Shown one piece after another: positions 44,610-46,272 of a stretch of DNA of 46,272 bases (the stretch's first letter is position 1; each line of letters begins with the position of its first letter). The notes beneath the pieces were generated by a model. The model saw nothing but the letters and a program-made list of their open reading frames with translations, had not been told where the DNA came from and ran no database searches. A program made the position numbers and the translations under genes. The stretch spans positions 1 to 46,272 of the forward strand of contig JAFQQM010000022.1 in assembly GCA_017410585.1 (NCBI GenBank), in the 5' to 3' direction. The DNA is from Clostridia bacterium (lineage in GTDB: Bacteria > Bacillota > Clostridia > Oscillospirales > Acutalibacteraceae).

Positions 44610-45272
44610 ATGCAGTACAATCCCGAAATGATCGCCGATATCGTCTCCCGCGTCATTGCCGAGCAGGGCATCCGCCCCGCCGCCGGTAAGGACGGTCTGG
44701 TGCCGGTCGGCGTGTCTAACCGTCATATCCACCTGACGCAGGCGGACGTTGAGACGCTGTTTGGTAAGGGCTATCAACTCACGCCGATGAAGGATCTGTC
44801 CCAGCCGGGTCAGTATGCCTGCAAAGAGGTGCTGACCATCATCGGTCCGTCGATGCGCGCCATTGAAAAGGTGCGCGTGCTCGGTCCGGTGCGTAAGGCA
44901 ACGCAGGTGGAGATCTCCCGCACCGACGCTTTCGTGCTGAAGGTAAAACCGCCGGTGCGCGAATCGGGCGATATCGCCGGCTCGGCGGGCGTGACCATCG
45001 TCGGCCCGAAGGGTCTGGTCACCATCAAGGAAGGTTGCATTATTGCTAACCGCCACATCCATATGAGTCTGGACGAGGCGGCCGCTTTCGGCGTGAAGGA
45101 CGGCGACTACGGTGACGTGGAAGTGATCGAAGGCGCCGAGCGTGCCACCACCTTCCACGGCGTGCAGATCCGCGCCCATAAAGATTTCCGTCTGGAAATG
45201 CACATTGATACCGACGACGCCAACGCGGCGGGTATCGGCAACGGTGCGAAGGTGAAATTGATCAAGAAATAA
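44610..45272 (+). CDS. pduL: Phosphate propanoyltransferase PduL
   Basis: A 220-residue BMC-type phosphotransacylase converting acyl-CoA and phosphate to acyl-phosphate and CoA, recycling CoA in the lumen. Residues 1-20 (NPEMIADIVSRVIAEQG) form the encapsulation helix. The zinc-binding histidines lie in VSNRHIHLTQAD and ANRHIHMSLDE, typical of PTAC domains. It is the last gene of the BMC operon, before a terminator. GGAGG precedes the ATG. Confidence 0.97.
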   Translation: MQYNPEMIADIVSRVIAEQGIRPAAGKDGLVPVGVSNRHIHLTQADVETLFGKGYQLTPMKDLSQPGQYACKEVLTIIGPSMRAIEKVRVLGPVRKATQVEISRTDAFVLKVKPPVRESGDIAGSAGVTIVGPKGLVTIKEGCIIANRHIHMSLDEAAAFGVKDGDYGDVEVIEGAERATTFHGVQIRAHKDFRLEMHIDTDDANAAGIGNGAKVKLIKK

Positions 45273-45305
45273 GAAAAAGCAGAGCGTTTTGCTCTGCTTT
45301 TCTTG
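45272..45305 (+). terminator. Terminator of the BMC operon
   Basis: AAGAAAAAGCAGAGC with GCTCTGCTTTTCTT around TTTT; ends the operon 1 base after the pduL stop. Confidence 0.9.
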
Positions 45306-45322
45306 AAAGTGAGGTGAGAGAG

Positions 45323-46036
45323 TTGGCCAGTATCCAAAAAATGGTGATATGCGATTGCGACGGCACGTTGTTGCCGGCAGGGGAGACCCGACTCTCTCCC
45401 GACGTCATCGACGTTATCCGCCGCCTGACCGGCAAAGGTGTGCTGTTTGCGGTGGCAAGCGGCCGCCCGTACGAGCAACTGCAACCGTTGTTTGCGGCGG
45501 TCTCCCGGCAGGTCATCTTTGCGTGTATGGACGGTGCGCTGTTACTGCACCGCGATTGCGTGCTCGGCAAACGCCCCATTCCGGAGCGGTTTGTGCGGGA
45601 GGCACTCGCCAAATACCCCGACGTATTGTTGTTCGGTCGCCGGAAACTGGCGGCGTTTGGCGAGCCGAAATTCGCCGGTACACCGTGTTCGTCGCTGTTT
45701 GCATTTGGCGAGCCGGTATTGCGGCTCGGCATCAACACCAACGACCCGCAACCGGTCTCCGAACTGCGCCCCATCTACCGCGAGGACGGCTGGACCGAAC
45801 TGGTTGCCCCTTGCGCCAACAAAGGCGCGGCACTGGCGGATCTCTGCCGCAAGTTTATGATCGAACCGGAAAACGTGTATGCGTTCGGTGACAGCGATAA
45901 CGATCTCGAACTGTTGCAGGCGGCGGGGCATCCGTATAAGATGACCGCCTCGCGCGGGTTGGATCGGCTGTACGTCCCCACCACCGACTCGGTGGTCGCC
46001 ACCCTCCGTGAAGAATTCCACCTCCCCACCTATTAA
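45323..46036 (+). CDS. HAD-superfamily Cof-type phosphatase
   Basis: A 237-residue HAD subfamily IIB hydrolase. Motif I is CDCDGTLLPAG; motif IV is AFGDSDNDLELL, and the cap lies between. These enzymes dephosphorylate sugar phosphates or nucleotides. Next to a DeoR-regulated BMC locus it might act on a related sugar phosphate, but it follows the operon terminator. TTG at 45323, with GAGG 8 bases before it, is the best start; GTG at 45314 and ATG at 45341 are alternatives. Confidence 0.85.
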   Translation: MASIQKMVICDCDGTLLPAGETRLSPDVIDVIRRLTGKGVLFAVASGRPYEQLQPLFAAVSRQVIFACMDGALLLHRDCVLGKRPIPERFVREALAKYPDVLLFGRRKLAAFGEPKFAGTPCSSLFAFGEPVLRLGINTNDPQPVSELRPIYREDGWTELVAPCANKGAALADLCRKFMIEPENVYAFGDSDNDLELLQAAGHPYKMTASRGLDRLYVPTTDSVVATLREEFHLPTY

Positions 46037-46045
46037 GTGAATGCC

Positions 46046-46086
46046 AAAGCCAAGCGTTGATCCTCTCAACGCTTGGCTTTTTGTTT
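46046..46086 (+). terminator. Terminator of the HAD phosphatase gene
   Basis: A 15-bp stem (AAAGCCAAGCGTTGA with its complement) and a TTTTTG tract. Confidence 0.9.
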
Positions 46087-46133
46087 TGGCGGTTGCGCCC
46101 GCCAAATTTTGTAGAAACTTCTGGCAACGGACC

Positions 46134-46246
46134 TTGCCTCCCTCGGACGCGGGTGGTGGATTTTTGCGAAGCAAAAAGACGGTGGGAGCGAAAAGACTAC
46201 CCCTCAGTCGGCTGCCGCCGACAGCTCCCCTGACAAGGGGAGCCGG
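46134..46246 (-). repeat. REP-like intergenic repeat, copy C
   Basis: Read on the minus strand: GGCTCCCCTTGTCAGGGGAGC hairpin, GTCGGCGGCAGCCGACTGAGGGG, CCACCGTC, GCTTCGCAAAAATCCACCACCCGCG, and GAGGGAGGC. This is the same motif order as copies A and B. No gene lies in the last 230 bases. Confidence 0.75.
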
Positions 46247-46272
46247 CAAAGACTGACAACCCATTTATGGGT

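Overview
The window reads as chromosome of a GC-rich, Gram-positive anaerobe of the class Clostridia, most likely a gut Oscillospirales/Ruminococcaceae-type bacterium. This is inferred from the mix of families: a secreted dockerin/cohesin protein, a SCIFF ribosomally made peptide with its radical-SAM maturase, an Nfn-type NADH/NADPH/ferredoxin transhydrogenase pair, strong AGGAGG ribosome sites, and TTGACA/TATAAT promoters with extended -10 (TRTGN) boxes. No rRNA, tRNA, CRISPR array, transposase or prophage gene was seen.

Layout. (1) 1-16.6 kb is almost all minus strand: a 1815-residue secreted cohesin/dockerin/leucine-rich-repeat protein, the SCIFF maturase and peptide, a small membrane protein, a short Orn/Lys/Arg-decarboxylase-fold enzyme, a PRPP synthetase, an MFS transporter, a GH2 beta-mannosidase, and the rpsI-rplM ribosomal pair. 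One AT-rich plus-strand gene of foreign composition (14741-15646) interrupts this run. (2) 17.1-31.2 kb is mostly housekeeping on the plus strand: ligA, (rodA on minus), tsaE-tsaB-upp-mutY, an SDR resembling the EF-P aminopentanone reductase YmfI, a parE-parC-like topoisomerase pair, secG, and nfnA-nfnB. (3) 31.2-33.1 kb is an accessory patch: a REP-like repeat, a small AT-rich gene lying between two 26-bp direct repeats, and a beta-propeller protein transcribed divergently from an iron alcohol dehydrogenase. (4) 33.2-45.3 kb is a bacterial microcompartment (BMC) locus. (5) A HAD phosphatase and another REP-like repeat close the window.

The BMC locus is the most interesting part. It encodes the shell (EutS-like, five BMC-H proteins, EutN vertex, PduT-like tandem BMC), a core of CoA-acylating aldehyde dehydrogenase, PduL phosphotransacylase and acetate kinase, a PduS-like iron-sulfur flavoprotein, EutP, a GlcG/HbpS-like protein, a DeoR-type regulator, and a zinc alcohol dehydrogenase. 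Four proteins (GlcG-like, Zn-ADH, aldehyde dehydrogenase, PduL) begin with similar amphipathic helices that look like encapsulation peptides. None of the usual aldehyde-generating signature enzymes (B12 diol dehydratase, glycyl-radical lyase, ethanolamine ammonia-lyase, class II aldolase) is present in the window. The encapsulated Zn-ADH could itself be the entry enzyme, giving alcohol -> aldehyde -> acyl-CoA -> acyl-phosphate -> acid + ATP, with PduS/PduT exporting electrons. Alternatively the lyase or aldolase is encoded elsewhere. The DeoR regulator would fit a sugar-phosphate signal. The substrate cannot be read from the sequence.

Several smaller points deserve attention: a SCIFF peptide with seven rather than six cysteines; an extra cysteine in the second pore loop of the PduT-like shell protein; a shared TAGGGGTAG motif after both BMC promoters; a symmetric inverted repeat whose arms are the -35 boxes of two divergent promoters; and a three-copy REP-like intergenic repeat.
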